DNA of 64,000 nt from Clostridia bacterium (GTDB taxonomy: Bacteria > Bacillota > Clostridia > Peptostreptococcales > Acidaminobacteraceae), in the NCBI GenBank assembly GCA_014859095.1, contig JACUUV010000006.1:1-64000 (forward strand), given 5' to 3'. Under the pieces are notes generated by a model, which worked only from the letters and a program-made list of their open reading frames with translations, had not been told where the DNA came from and did not search any database. Of the stretch, positions 52,683 to 61,565 are shown one piece after another (the first letter of the stretch is position 1; each line of letters starts with the position of its first letter). The translations under genes were made by a program, and so were the position numbers.

Positions 52683-53342
52683 TTATTCCGTACTTTTGAC
52701 AAACTTGTTGACCCGTTCCGAATTTCCCGGGGAATTTCCGACATAGAAGACCACATCTCCCTCAAAAAAAACCAGCTTAGGGCCAGGAGACAACACGAGC
52801 TCACCCGTTCTGTTGACTCCAATAATTGTCGCTCCGGTATGTTCCCAAAATCTGATGTCACCAATGGAACGTCCAATCAAAGGGCTACCTTCCAGAATTT
52901 TGAACTCCAACGGATAGATGATACCCACGTTTTTAAGCAGAACAGCTTCTTCTATCAACTTGTCGAGCTTTTCCAGCATATTGTCTTCAATCAGTCTTTT
53001 TTCTTCAATCATTTTTGCTATGTTCTCACGTAACGATAGCACATGATCCTTGGATCGGTATTCCTTTATGTAGGCTACGGCTGCTGTTTTGGATTTGATC
53101 AACATTCCCTTTTTTTCAATCACCTCTACGACATTAAGTTCTTCGAGCAGTTTTAGTGCCCTTCTAATTGTTTCTGGGGAAACGCTGTATTTTCCAGAAA
53201 GTGTCGATCTGCCTTTGATGATATCTCCTATTTTCCACTCGTCATTGACAATACTGTACGCAATATCCAGAGCTATTTTCTCATATTTTGAGGTTTTGTT
53301 GTCTGTTTCCTGTTTTTTATTTGGATTTTCAACTGGATTCAA
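52683..53342 (-). CDS. GntR-type regulator with RCK_C domain (BusR-like)
   Basis: 219 residues. N-terminal GntR winged helix (KGRSTLSGKYSVSPETIRRALKLLEELNVV), a coiled helical linker (RENIAKMIEEKRLIEDNMLEKLDKLI), then an RCK_C domain (GSPLIGRSIGDIRFWEHTGATIIGV). This is the architecture of BusR, whose RCK_C binds c-di-AMP to repress osmolyte uptake. Likely start is a TTG at 53342 with AAGGATGG upstream; no ATG fits. No transporter lies next to it, so its target is unknown. Confidence 0.85.
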   Translation of the reverse strand: MNPVENPNKKQETDNKTSKYEKIALDIAYSIVNDEWKIGDIIKGRSTLSGKYSVSPETIRRALKLLEELNVVEVIEKKGMLIKSKTAAVAYIKEYRSKDHVLSLRENIAKMIEEKRLIEDNMLEKLDKLIEEAVLLKNVGIIYPLEFKILEGSPLIGRSIGDIRFWEHTGATIIGVNRTGELVLSPGPKLVFFEGDVVFYVGNSPGNSERVNKFVKSTE

Positions 53343-53441
53343 AGCTTACCATCCTTATTATTTATATTTCTCAGTATAAACTATTCTATATGCTTTTCAA
53401 TCAGAATTCAATGTTTAAAAAATGTTGTAACAGGGTATAAA

Positions 53442-53456
53442 TGATAATAGTTATCA
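53442..53456 (+). promoter_or_regulatory. Fur-box-like palindrome
   Basis: TGATAATAGTTATCA agrees with the 7-1-7 Fur box TGATAATnATTATCA in all but one position, and lies 8 bases before the ribosome site of the 50-residue gene at 53476. Confidence 0.5.
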
Positions 53457-53475
53457 ATAACATGGAGGTGCTTTT

Positions 53476-53628
53476 ATGGAAAAGACAAAAGAACTGGAAA
53501 AATTGGGCTCAAGTGCTACTGAAGCATGGGCAGAGAACGACAAGGAAATTAAGGATACTAAAGTGACAATCCCTTCAGAAGACACTGTACAAGAAGCAAA
53601 AGAATGGGTTGAGGAAAATGAAAAATAA
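53476..53628 (+). CDS. DUF3787-type small protein
   Basis: 50 residues, too short for a standard cutoff. GGAGGTG at 53464-53470 and a following terminator mark it as a gene. The middle and end (TEAWAENDKEIKDTKVTIPSE ... EAKEWVEENEK) match the DUF3787 family of Clostridia, described as spore-surface-linked (CDIF630_02480-like). Family call from memory of the pattern, moderately sure. Divergent from the BusR-like gene. Confidence 0.75.
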   Translation: MEKTKELEKLGSSATEAWAENDKEIKDTKVTIPSEDTVQEAKEWVEENEK

Positions 53629-53633
53629 CTATG

Positions 53634-53665
53634 AAATAGGAAGATGACCTCTTCCTATTTTTTTT
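53634..53665. terminator. Terminator after the DUF3787 gene
   Basis: An 11-bp perfect stem (53634-53644 with 53650-53660) and eight T on the plus strand. The stop of the convergent GNAT-CHAD gene lies in it. Confidence 0.88.
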
Positions 53666-55214
53666 CGTCCATATACTCACTCATTGCTTTGCACACCTCA
53701 AGATAAGCTTCATCAGAGGCCTTTGAATAGTAAGCGTGATCCTCAATAAGTTTGACAATCAAGGGTTCGTCGTCGAGCTCATATTTTCCGACAAATCTCA
53801 AGTTGACACATGTGTCATGCAACAATTTCGCATGCGATTGAAACACTTCCAACTTATTGTTTATATTTTGAAGTTCAACATGGTCAGGCATGAGAATTTC
53901 ATGCACGTACTTCATTTTTTTTGCAAGCATTCGTTTGGAATGAATGTACTTCTCTTCATAACCCAGCAATTGATCATCTTTTTCTATGAACTTTCTGAAC
54001 AATTCGCATTGTCTACCCCAATCGCATCCTGGTTTCTGTTTGTTTTCTGCATGCATCAGTTTGACCTTTGTGCTCGAAAACCTGAAGGTCGACATGCGCT
54101 TGGCATCCAAGATCAGTCTTGCACGAAGGGGTTGTTTGAGCACAGAAAGCCGCTTCAGGACAGAGTCGTTCATGATATCGCCATAACCGTGTTCAAACAC
54201 ATCAATTTCACGAATCATCGAGGTTTTATCAAAATACCTTTTGGAATGCGTGTCGAAAAAACGATAATCTCCAGGTCTCATGAAAGGCATGAAAAAGAAG
54301 AGTAAAGCCCTGAAACGGCGAATGCTTTCTCTATAATCGTGGATACTCAAATGATTGAAATCCTGGTTGATCATACTTTTCAGTTTTTCGTCCATTGCTT
54401 CCAAATGTCTGTCAAAAAGCGTCGATAGTTGGTCTTCACTTAGCACGGCACCCCTCCTGCTCTCGAGATAACGGTTTTTTATACCAAACCATACGACCTC
54501 GCTATGACGTTTGAATCCCAAAGACTCTGCAAGTGCGATCGATGGTGCGTTTTCTATCCAAATATGCAAATATGGCAGTTGATTTTTCTTGAGTATGCTA
54601 TTGATCAAATGTTTACAAAGCCATTCTCCAACGCCTCTTCTTCTGTGACCTTCCAGTGTGTACATGATTCCCATGGAACCATCTTCACGCTGGACTACCC
54701 ATGAAACCGCTTCACCACACAATCTGGCACAAAAAGTGGTTTCGTTTTTTATAATGCCTTCAATATAACCGATGCCATCGTCTTTAAATGCATAATTTTC
54801 AAATACCATATCTAGATCATCAAAATTGAGACAGTCGATTTCGTAGATTGCTTCATCAAAACTGTAATGGTCTTCAATATTCGCATATGGTTCTCCATCA
54901 TAATAATACAACCAACAAAACTCTGACCATTCTTCTTTATACTTTGTCGTCAACAAATCAAATTGTCTTCTGGGCACACCTGCAAAGTTAAACTCGGTAT
55001 GTTTGACATCGGATTTACAGTATTCTTCAAAATGATGAATAAACTTCTCTGGACTTTCATCTGATGGCACTATGAACCCGCCTTGTTCCATGACAAAAAA
55101 ATCTTCTTTGACATACCAGGATACATCAAGTGTTTGGTTGATTGTGCGACCTATGATGTTGCTATATTTTATCGGATCCCCGTTCAAAATCTTTTCAATT
55201 TCAATTGATTTCAT
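53655..55214 (-). CDS. GNAT-CHAD fusion protein
   Basis: 519 residues in two parts. The N-terminal half (about 1-248) has a GNAT acetyltransferase fold with the acetyl-CoA loop EGHRRRGVGEWL (188-199) and a following IENAPSIALAESLGFKRH. The C-terminal half (about 258-519) is a CHAD domain: signature HDYRESIRRFRALL with His292, Arg295, Arg299, Arg300, Arg302, and a second weaker repeat near LLHDTCVNLRFVGKY. CHAD domains bind inorganic polyphosphate. I know of no described protein with this pair. Function unknown; a polyphosphate-linked acyltransferase is one hypothesis. Confidence 0.8.
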   Translation of the reverse strand: MKSIEIEKILNGDPIKYSNIIGRTINQTLDVSWYVKEDFFVMEQGGFIVPSDESPEKFIHHFEEYCKSDVKHTEFNFAGVPRRQFDLLTTKYKEEWSEFCWLYYYDGEPYANIEDHYSFDEAIYEIDCLNFDDLDMVFENYAFKDDGIGYIEGIIKNETTFCARLCGEAVSWVVQREDGSMGIMYTLEGHRRRGVGEWLCKHLINSILKKNQLPYLHIWIENAPSIALAESLGFKRHSEVVWFGIKNRYLESRRGAVLSEDQLSTLFDRHLEAMDEKLKSMINQDFNHLSIHDYRESIRRFRALLFFFMPFMRPGDYRFFDTHSKRYFDKTSMIREIDVFEHGYGDIMNDSVLKRLSVLKQPLRARLILDAKRMSTFRFSSTKVKLMHAENKQKPGCDWGRQCELFRKFIEKDDQLLGYEEKYIHSKRMLAKKMKYVHEILMPDHVELQNINNKLEVFQSHAKLLHDTCVNLRFVGKYELDDEPLIVKLIEDHAYYSKASDEAYLEVCKAMSEYMDEKK

Positions 55215-55273
55215 TGTGTTCCCCTAAATTTGGTTTTTATATATTATATCAAAAAAATAGCCTCTAAGGTGAA

Positions 55274-55310
55274 AAAGAATGGAGACCCTGAATATATCTC
55301 AGAATCTCCA
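55274..55310 (-). terminator. Terminator after hemolysin III gene
   Basis: A 12-pair stem with two wobbles (55280-55291 with 55299-55310) followed on the minus strand by TTCTTTTTC. Confidence 0.75.
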
Positions 55311-55318
55311 AATTGGTT

Positions 55319-55966
55319 TTATGAAATTGCGATCAAATAGCGATGAATCAGTATGAAATGTGCCGCACTTCCAGCAAGTATGAACAGATGGAAAATCTCG
55401 TGAAACCCAAAACTACCCAGTTTGATCTTTTCTGATTTGGTGGCATAGAATATTGCACCGACAGTATAGAACAAACCTCCAATAATCAACCAAATAAAAC
55501 CATTGGTCGGCAGTGTTTTTGAAAGTGGATAAATGAAGGCCACACTGATCCATCCCATGAAAAGGTACATACCTGCAGACAACCACCTGGGCATATGGAT
55601 GAAGATAACTTTAGTCACCATTCCAATCAAAGCCAGCGACCAGATTCCAATCAAAAGACCGTAGCCAAGAGGTCCTCTAAGCGCAATAAGGCAAATGGGT
55701 GTATATGTGCCTGCAATCAATACGAAAATCATTGCGTGATCCAGCTTTTTAAGTCTCAGAATGATTTGGTCGCTACCATTGTACCCATGGTAAATGGTTG
55801 ATGCGGTATAGAGCAATATCAAACTGATACCAAATACAATCCCGCCTGCCAATGAGACAGGACTTTTTTTCATGACAGCGGTGATGATCAAAGTAATCAA
55901 AGCCGCAAAGGATAGTACGATACCTATAAAATGTGTCCATGTGTTGAGTGGTTCTCTGATTTTCAT
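55319..55966 (-). CDS. Hemolysin III / PAQR-family membrane protein
   Basis: 215 residues, seven membrane helices. The family start (EPLNTWTHFIGIVLSFAALITLI) and the conserved YHGYN, DHAMIFVLIAGTYTP and HEIFHLFILAGSAAHF segments are clear; the histidines are expected to hold zinc. Related to YqfA and to animal PAQR receptors. The real role in bacteria is unsettled; haemolysis in particular is not implied. Confidence 0.92.
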   Translation of the reverse strand: MKIREPLNTWTHFIGIVLSFAALITLIITAVMKKSPVSLAGGIVFGISLILLYTASTIYHGYNGSDQIILRLKKLDHAMIFVLIAGTYTPICLIALRGPLGYGLLIGIWSLALIGMVTKVIFIHMPRWLSAGMYLFMGWISVAFIYPLSKTLPTNGFIWLIIGGLFYTVGAIFYATKSEKIKLGSFGFHEIFHLFILAGSAAHFILIHRYLIAIS

Positions 55967-56046
55967 AACGAGCTCCTAACGTAGTATCGAATACTACTTA
56001 AAGTTATATCGATATATTATCACATGTTCCCAATATTTGCAATACA

Positions 56047-56055
56047 TGCTATAAT
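56047..56055 (+). promoter_or_regulatory. Extended -10 promoter of the DUF1836 gene
   Basis: TG-C-TATAAT (TATAAT at 56050-56055), 29 bases before the ATG at 56084. Confidence 0.55.
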
Positions 56056-56083
56056 AACTTTATAATTGGTACAGGAGGTTCAT

Positions 56084-56596
56084 ATGTCATCACTAAAAGA
56101 ATCACTTTATTACGAAGATCCACCTTTTGACAAATTGCCCGACATCAAACTTTATATGGATCAGATGCTAGATTATCTGAAAATCAATCTTGAAGTCCTC
56201 ATGAGATCTGACGAGGATTCCGTCTTCACAAAAACCATGATCAACAATTATGTGAAGTCAGGAATCATTGAAGCCCCTACTAAAAAAAAATACCCAAAAT
56301 CCACAGTAGCAGACCTTGTGCTGGTCTATCATCTGAAGCAGTGTTTTTCCATGGAAGACACCCATACCATTCTGGATATCTTAAGGCTTGAATCCTCCTA
56401 TTATACGGAATTCACCAAGCTGCATAAGATCATCCGCGCCTCACAGCAGTCTGAATTGCCTTCGGATCTCGATGATCTTAGTCCTGAGATGGCCAAGGCA
56501 CTTTTGATGCAATACGCTATTGAGGCCAGCGTCAAAAAAAGAATGGCCGAGCTTCTGCTCGACCACCTGAATTTAAATAAAATTGTAAAGCCATAG
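56084..56596 (+). CDS. DUF1836 protein (probable regulator)
   Basis: 170 residues from the ATG at 56084 (AGGAGG site). DUF1836 proteins have an N-terminal helix-turn-helix; here FTKTMINNYVKSGIIEAPTKKKYPKSTVADL fits a MerR-like helix pair. Role unknown. Its end overlaps the end of the opposite gene by 24 bases, so no terminator lies between them. Confidence 0.8.
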   Translation: MSSLKESLYYEDPPFDKLPDIKLYMDQMLDYLKINLEVLMRSDEDSVFTKTMINNYVKSGIIEAPTKKKYPKSTVADLVLVYHLKQCFSMEDTHTILDILRLESSYYTEFTKLHKIIRASQQSELPSDLDDLSPEMAKALLMQYAIEASVKKRMAELLLDHLNLNKIVKP

Positions 56597-58387
56597 CCAA
56601 ATTGTGAGCATCACGCTTAAAATCAGCTGGATCCTAAAAATGAAATTCATCATTCCAGACCACCTGAAGTCCGTTTTTGCCCTGTTGAACATCACTATTG
56701 CCGGAACAATCAACAGCGCGTTCAAATATCCTAAAATCCTGATTGCAGATAATCCATTTGAACCACCATAAATCACATCCCAGAGCGAATACTGTGCGGA
56801 TACAAGCAAAATGAACCCCAGAAGTGTGGTCATCACAAGTGTGTGGATCATCAATACGACCCTTGGTGTGTCATGGATGCGATTGACCCGCATATTTGAC
56901 CATTTGGTGATGAGCACCAACCACGCAAGCAAGTTGAAAAATGCAGAGAAAACAAGCAATCCCATTTCCACATATATACTTCTGAAGAAAGAAGCTCTCG
57001 TATAGACATTATTGCCTATGATGAGGGCTTTTAATTTTCCCGACTCGTCTGTTTTGAACTCTGCGTATACATTATCTTCTGCGTTGTAAAATACTGTCTC
57101 TGAAATTGGCACATATTCCACTTTATCGATCAGAAGCACTTGTCCTTGGTTGACAACACGCAACTGATGAATGATTTTCGTCAGTTTTTCTATGGACTCC
57201 ATCGAAGCGTTCACAGGTGAATAAACGCCTACAAATCGCTCAAGCGCGTCCGCTTCATAAAGATTATGAACCGTTATGGAATCATATCCTGGCAAAATTT
57301 CCTCGAAAATGGATTTTGTGATCTCATCTCTGGCATTGAGCAGATTGGAATTGTAAGTTATGAACACTGATGTATTGCTTTCGGGAACAAACAACAGTCT
57401 GGAGTTGGATCCCGGTATTCCTCCGTCTTGAATGAACACCTCATACTTTCCATACTGTGTTTTGGACAAACCAAAACTTCTTCCAGAAAAACTGCCCGCC
57501 TGTCTGGTGAAAAACGCTTTTTTCATCTCATCAGAGACGCTCTCACCGGTCATGAAAGTCATGAATCGCGAAATTTCTGAAGCTGTGGTCAGAAAATCAT
57601 CCGATGGCAAATAAAGTGTTCTATAATTGCCAAGGGCTTCATGTCTCCCTCCTGAAACCGCATAATTTTGAATCAACTCTATGTTGCCAACGGTTTCGCC
57701 CGACACCATACTGGCACTCATATTCATGCCAAAAGACGATTTGAGCAAATTGGACATCGCTTGCTCATAGGTTAAACCACTTAGGGATTCAATCAACACT
57801 CCGGCAAGCAAACTATTGACATTGGACAATAGAATGAACTCATCTTTTTCTATGACCGGTTTCAGTTTATAGTTACTGAAAAATTTATTTGCTTCCACGC
57901 CAAATGAAGGTTTGTACATGGTGATTGGCGACTCACTGACAGCGGAGTCTGCTTTTAATGTGGCTATTCCAGTGGTATGGGTCAGAACGTTTCCAAATGT
58001 CAACCCGATCAGCGATGGCTTGTCTTTGATGTTCTGAGGCAAATAGGATTCGATGGCCTCTTCAACGTCTATTTTTTTTCGCTCCATCCAATGAAGCAAA
58101 AGATACGATGTGAAAACCTTTGATATCGATCCAGTCTGAACAACGGATCGATCAAGGCTCATGGCTTGATTTCTCATGATATCCGCTTGACCAAGAGCCG
58201 TATCAAAAAGTACTTTGCCCCCTTGCACCACTATCACTTCCAAGCCAGGTAAATTGTTGTTCACCATGGCACGATTGACGATTTCATCCATAGAGGATTC
58301 ATTTATATCAAGAGCCTCCGAAAAAACAAGGCCATTCGTTATCATTAGACAAAAACCCAAAGTCAGGGCCATAAATTTCCTTTTCAA
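56573..58387 (-). CDS. Beta-lactamase-fold membrane protein with altered active site
   Basis: 604 residues. Signal peptide, then a serine beta-lactamase/DD-peptidase-like domain (about 30-370), a small linker domain, and four C-terminal membrane helices (about 465-604). The nucleophile motif is kept (Ser87-x-x-Lys90 in TGSISK), but the YxN tyrosine is replaced by Leu187 (LSN) and the HxG-type motif reads QDGGIPG. Activity is therefore doubtful. Likely start is TTG at 58387 with GAGG upstream. Downstream of walJ. Confidence 0.78.
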   Translation of the reverse strand: MKRKFMALTLGFCLMITNGLVFSEALDINESSMDEIVNRAMVNNNLPGLEVIVVQGGKVLFDTALGQADIMRNQAMSLDRSVVQTGSISKVFTSYLLLHWMERKKIDVEEAIESYLPQNIKDKPSLIGLTFGNVLTHTTGIATLKADSAVSESPITMYKPSFGVEANKFFSNYKLKPVIEKDEFILLSNVNSLLAGVLIESLSGLTYEQAMSNLLKSSFGMNMSASMVSGETVGNIELIQNYAVSGGRHEALGNYRTLYLPSDDFLTTASEISRFMTFMTGESVSDEMKKAFFTRQAGSFSGRSFGLSKTQYGKYEVFIQDGGIPGSNSRLLFVPESNTSVFITYNSNLLNARDEITKSIFEEILPGYDSITVHNLYEADALERFVGVYSPVNASMESIEKLTKIIHQLRVVNQGQVLLIDKVEYVPISETVFYNAEDNVYAEFKTDESGKLKALIIGNNVYTRASFFRSIYVEMGLLVFSAFFNLLAWLVLITKWSNMRVNRIHDTPRVVLMIHTLVMTTLLGFILLVSAQYSLWDVIYGGSNGLSAIRILGYLNALLIVPAIVMFNRAKTDFRWSGMMNFIFRIQLILSVMLTIWLWLYNFI

Positions 58388-58400
58388 TGTATTGCCTCAC

Positions 58401-59204
58401 TTATTTCATTATTTTATAAAGCTTGCCGACCTTGTCCCGGTAGGTGAGATCAAGAACGATATCTTTTCCAGGTATGATCATATTTTCTTCCAATATACCT
58501 CTTACGGCTTCATAAGCCAAATCAGGGAAATTGTTTTCTTTGCTGAGGTGGGCCAAAATGATATGCTTGGTCACACCGTATCCGATGATTTCCTTGGCGA
58601 TGAATCCCGCATCCTCATTGCTCAAGTGGCCGAATTCACTGAGTATTCGTCTTTTTAACACCATGGGATAAGAACCCGTCTTGAGCATCTCAATATCATG
58701 GTTGGACTCAATCATCAACAAGTCACAGTCCTTGAATTTCTCGATGACCTCATCCGATACGGTTCCAAGATCCGTTGCGATGCCAATTTTTGTGTTTTCA
58801 TTGATAAAGGCATAGCATCTTGGATCGACTGCATCATGAGTGATCTTGGCACTCTGGATTCTGATGTCTCCGATCTCAATATTATCAATTTCCTCGTAAA
58901 CGTGCAATAGACTTGGGTCCACTGCACCAATTTTTGGTTTTACAGCTTCCCAAGTCTTTTCAGTCACATAAAGTGGCATTTTATACCTTCTCATCAACAC
59001 ACCCAGTCCACTGATATGGTCTGAGTGTTCATGGGTTAAAAGTATACCGCTTATGGTTTCAATTCTAACATCGATATTATCAAGGGATGTCTTGATATAC
59101 TTTCCGCTCATCCCCGCATCCACTAACAATCTTGTGGTTTCTGATGCCACAAGTTGACAATTTCCAGAGCTCCCGCTTGCAAGTGAACAAAACGACAACG
59201 CCAT
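58401..59204 (-). CDS. walJ: Metallo-hydrolase WalJ (YycJ)
   Basis: 267 residues, metallo-beta-lactamase fold with the metal motif LTHEHSDHISGLG and further His/Asp ligands (NHD, HLSKEN). In Firmicutes this gene closes the walRK-yycHI-yycJ cluster; it is linked to wall and DNA metabolism. It follows yycI by 14 bases. Confidence 0.92.
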   Translation of the reverse strand: MALSFCSLASGSSGNCQLVASETTRLLVDAGMSGKYIKTSLDNIDVRIETISGILLTHEHSDHISGLGVLMRRYKMPLYVTEKTWEAVKPKIGAVDPSLLHVYEEIDNIEIGDIRIQSAKITHDAVDPRCYAFINENTKIGIATDLGTVSDEVIEKFKDCDLLMIESNHDIEMLKTGSYPMVLKRRILSEFGHLSNEDAGFIAKEIIGYGVTKHIILAHLSKENNFPDLAYEAVRGILEENMIIPGKDIVLDLTYRDKVGKLYKIMK

Positions 59205-59218
59205 ATGTTTACCTCTTC

Positions 59219-60079
59219 CTAAGGTGTCTCGACCGCTTGAACATAATGAATTTTTCCTTGATCCGTCATAAATCTATAATAGGGCAACGCTTCACCGGAA
59301 ATCAAATCACTGACTTGAAAACTCTGGTCATTCAATTTGTACACAATTGAGATGCCTTGAATGTTGTCGCCCTCTTTAAAATTGACCATGACGGAATATA
59401 GAGCACGATCTACACTGATTATATCATAATTTGTCACATCAGAAGAGCCGATATTTACTGGCCATGACTTTTTGAATCCAACAACCTCTCCACCATGAAT
59501 CCAATAGATTTCTTTCGCTTCTTCAATGACCAAATTGTTTCTCATATGTTTCATTGTCACAATCTGATAGTGCCCAAGAGTCTTCACTTCAATATTCTCA
59601 AATGCGCTGTCGAAACCACCTGCCAATTTGAAAGTATTGATAATCTCCATAGTTTCTTTCAAGGCATCAGGATCTGTGACAGGTTCAAACCATCTGAGAT
59701 TCTGTTCATCATCACTTGAAACCCTGCTATAATGCGGTTGTTTCGACCATACGATTTCCATTTCATCCAGAATGACAATTTCATTATCCCAGGTATATTT
59801 TTCTCCGTCATACATGAATCCAGGACCTAAAAGATCACTGACCATAGTCTCCGGGATTCTCTCGAAATCCAGTTGAATGGATGAGATCTCATCAGGAAAA
59901 TGAAATTCATCCTGCATCAAATTAATTTCATTCACATCATAAAGCTGCAATATATCCTGAAGATTGGAGGCATTTGCCTGTCTATAAAGTGCCTGATCTT
60001 CAATAATGATGAATCCAAGCATCAAATTGGTGGCAATCAACAGTACAATCAACACATTCTTAATTTTTGGCCAATCCAT
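59219..60079 (-). CDS. yycI: YycI-type WalK regulator
   Basis: 286 residues, one N-terminal membrane helix (about 8-28) and an outer domain of YycI/YycH type (the ending PYYRFMTDQGKIHYVQA is typical). By family knowledge it restrains the kinase WalK through membrane contacts. In order after yycH. Confidence 0.82.
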   Translation of the reverse strand: MDWPKIKNVLIVLLIATNLMLGFIIIEDQALYRQANASNLQDILQLYDVNEINLMQDEFHFPDEISSIQLDFERIPETMVSDLLGPGFMYDGEKYTWDNEIVILDEMEIVWSKQPHYSRVSSDDEQNLRWFEPVTDPDALKETMEIINTFKLAGGFDSAFENIEVKTLGHYQIVTMKHMRNNLVIEEAKEIYWIHGGEVVGFKKSWPVNIGSSDVTNYDIISVDRALYSVMVNFKEGDNIQGISIVYKLNDQSFQVSDLISGEALPYYRFMTDQGKIHYVQAVETP

Positions 60080-60091
60080 AATCTACCTCAT

Positions 60092-61549
60092 TTAGCGATA
60101 CGTTTTTATTAGAGACCCTGTATAGGCATTGAAAAGGTAAGTTCGCCCACTGATCACGACCTGCCATGTCGGCACCATAAAAGCGCTACCACTTTGCCCT
60201 TCAATGGAATAACGCATATCAATTTTTGTGATCTCACTTCTGATCGGAAAATAATACTCGATATTGTCCAGTGCAGAATCATATATATTGTTGTCCTGGA
60301 GGTAATAAACACTTACTTCCAAGAAATTGTTCGAAATGCACTCATCAATGGAATACAAACGGTCCATCTCTTGGGCATCGACCAGTTCAGCCTGTTGTTT
60401 GATGTTTTTGAAGATGTCGACAACTTGATTGCCTTTTATTTCCACTCGAATAGGATGTGCATCCGGAGTGGTTTCAGCCAAAGAATAATTATTGATTTTA
60501 TAACCAAAATAGAACACGTGCGTAGTAACTGTGCCGCTTTCAAACACGTAATCCGCCAAATAAATTCCAGACGGGTAGAGACCGAAATTTTCGATTTTTC
60601 CCGCTGCTATTGAAAAGGCCTCTTTAAAGTTTAAATTTGAAGACAATGAAGCATCAAATCGTTTATGATAGAGCACCTCACCGCCTGGCGAGAGGGTCAA
60701 GACCTTCTCGCCATAGCCATACATCAGTATTGTAGATCCGTTGGCATCTTTCAGACGCTTGACAAAATCCATTCGATTTCCAAATACGGATCCTGAAATC
60801 CTCTGAACATCACCGATCATTTCACCATCCACAAATTCGATTTCACTTCTAAAACGGACTTTGGGAACGACATAATTGTATTGAAAAGGAATCAACTCAT
60901 AATTCAATCGGTCATAACTCTCATCCACAGTGCTTTCCAAACTGAATCGGGTGCTGATTTTTCTATATTCAATATAAGGTGATAGTTTGACAATCTTGAC
61001 CAATGCTCCGATATCGTGAATTTGGAAATTGTTTTTAACTAAATAATACTGCTCCGTTTTCCGATCATGGATATAAATGCTTCTTGAATCATTCCCGCTC
61101 AGCAAGTATTCATATGGGGTGATTTCCGAAATGGAATCCTCTACGGCATTCGATGAAAACAAACTGTAAAATTCTTCCACAGTCAATTCCACGGGCATTC
61201 TCAGCACCATACTCTCATCAGAGAAAGCCTCAATATACGATTCACGTGTTATAATCTCCACACTGTCATATTTCTCAAAACTGTTCAGCACTACAGGTCT
61301 AATTTCACTCCAGATTCGCTCTTGAAGCATGACGTCATAGACACGGGTATAAGATATACCCCCAAAGCTAACGAAATAACTTTGGGGGCTAATATACGCG
61401 GACAGTTTAGTTGAATTGATCTCAATATCGCTGCTGTCGATATCCGAGGCAAAAAGGTCATCATACATGACCCACTGCATCAATAGCAAAGCGGTCAAGA
61501 ACAATCCGATGATCAGTACGGATTTCATTCTTTCTCTTAATGAAACCAT
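60092..61549 (-). CDS. yycH: YycH-type WalK regulator
   Basis: 485 residues, one N-terminal membrane helix (about 10-28) and a large outer domain ending in FMVPTWQVVISGRTYLFNAYTG, a YycH/YycI-like beta module. It works with YycI to control WalK. Sequence conservation in this family is low, so position supports the call. Confidence 0.8.
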   Translation of the reverse strand: MVSLRERMKSVLIIGLFLTALLLMQWVMYDDLFASDIDSSDIEINSTKLSAYISPQSYFVSFGGISYTRVYDVMLQERIWSEIRPVVLNSFEKYDSVEIITRESYIEAFSDESMVLRMPVELTVEEFYSLFSSNAVEDSISEITPYEYLLSGNDSRSIYIHDRKTEQYYLVKNNFQIHDIGALVKIVKLSPYIEYRKISTRFSLESTVDESYDRLNYELIPFQYNYVVPKVRFRSEIEFVDGEMIGDVQRISGSVFGNRMDFVKRLKDANGSTILMYGYGEKVLTLSPGGEVLYHKRFDASLSSNLNFKEAFSIAAGKIENFGLYPSGIYLADYVFESGTVTTHVFYFGYKINNYSLAETTPDAHPIRVEIKGNQVVDIFKNIKQQAELVDAQEMDRLYSIDECISNNFLEVSVYYLQDNNIYDSALDNIEYYFPIRSEITKIDMRYSIEGQSGSAFMVPTWQVVISGRTYLFNAYTGSLIKTYR

Positions 61550-61565
61550 ACGACTGCTCCTTGAA

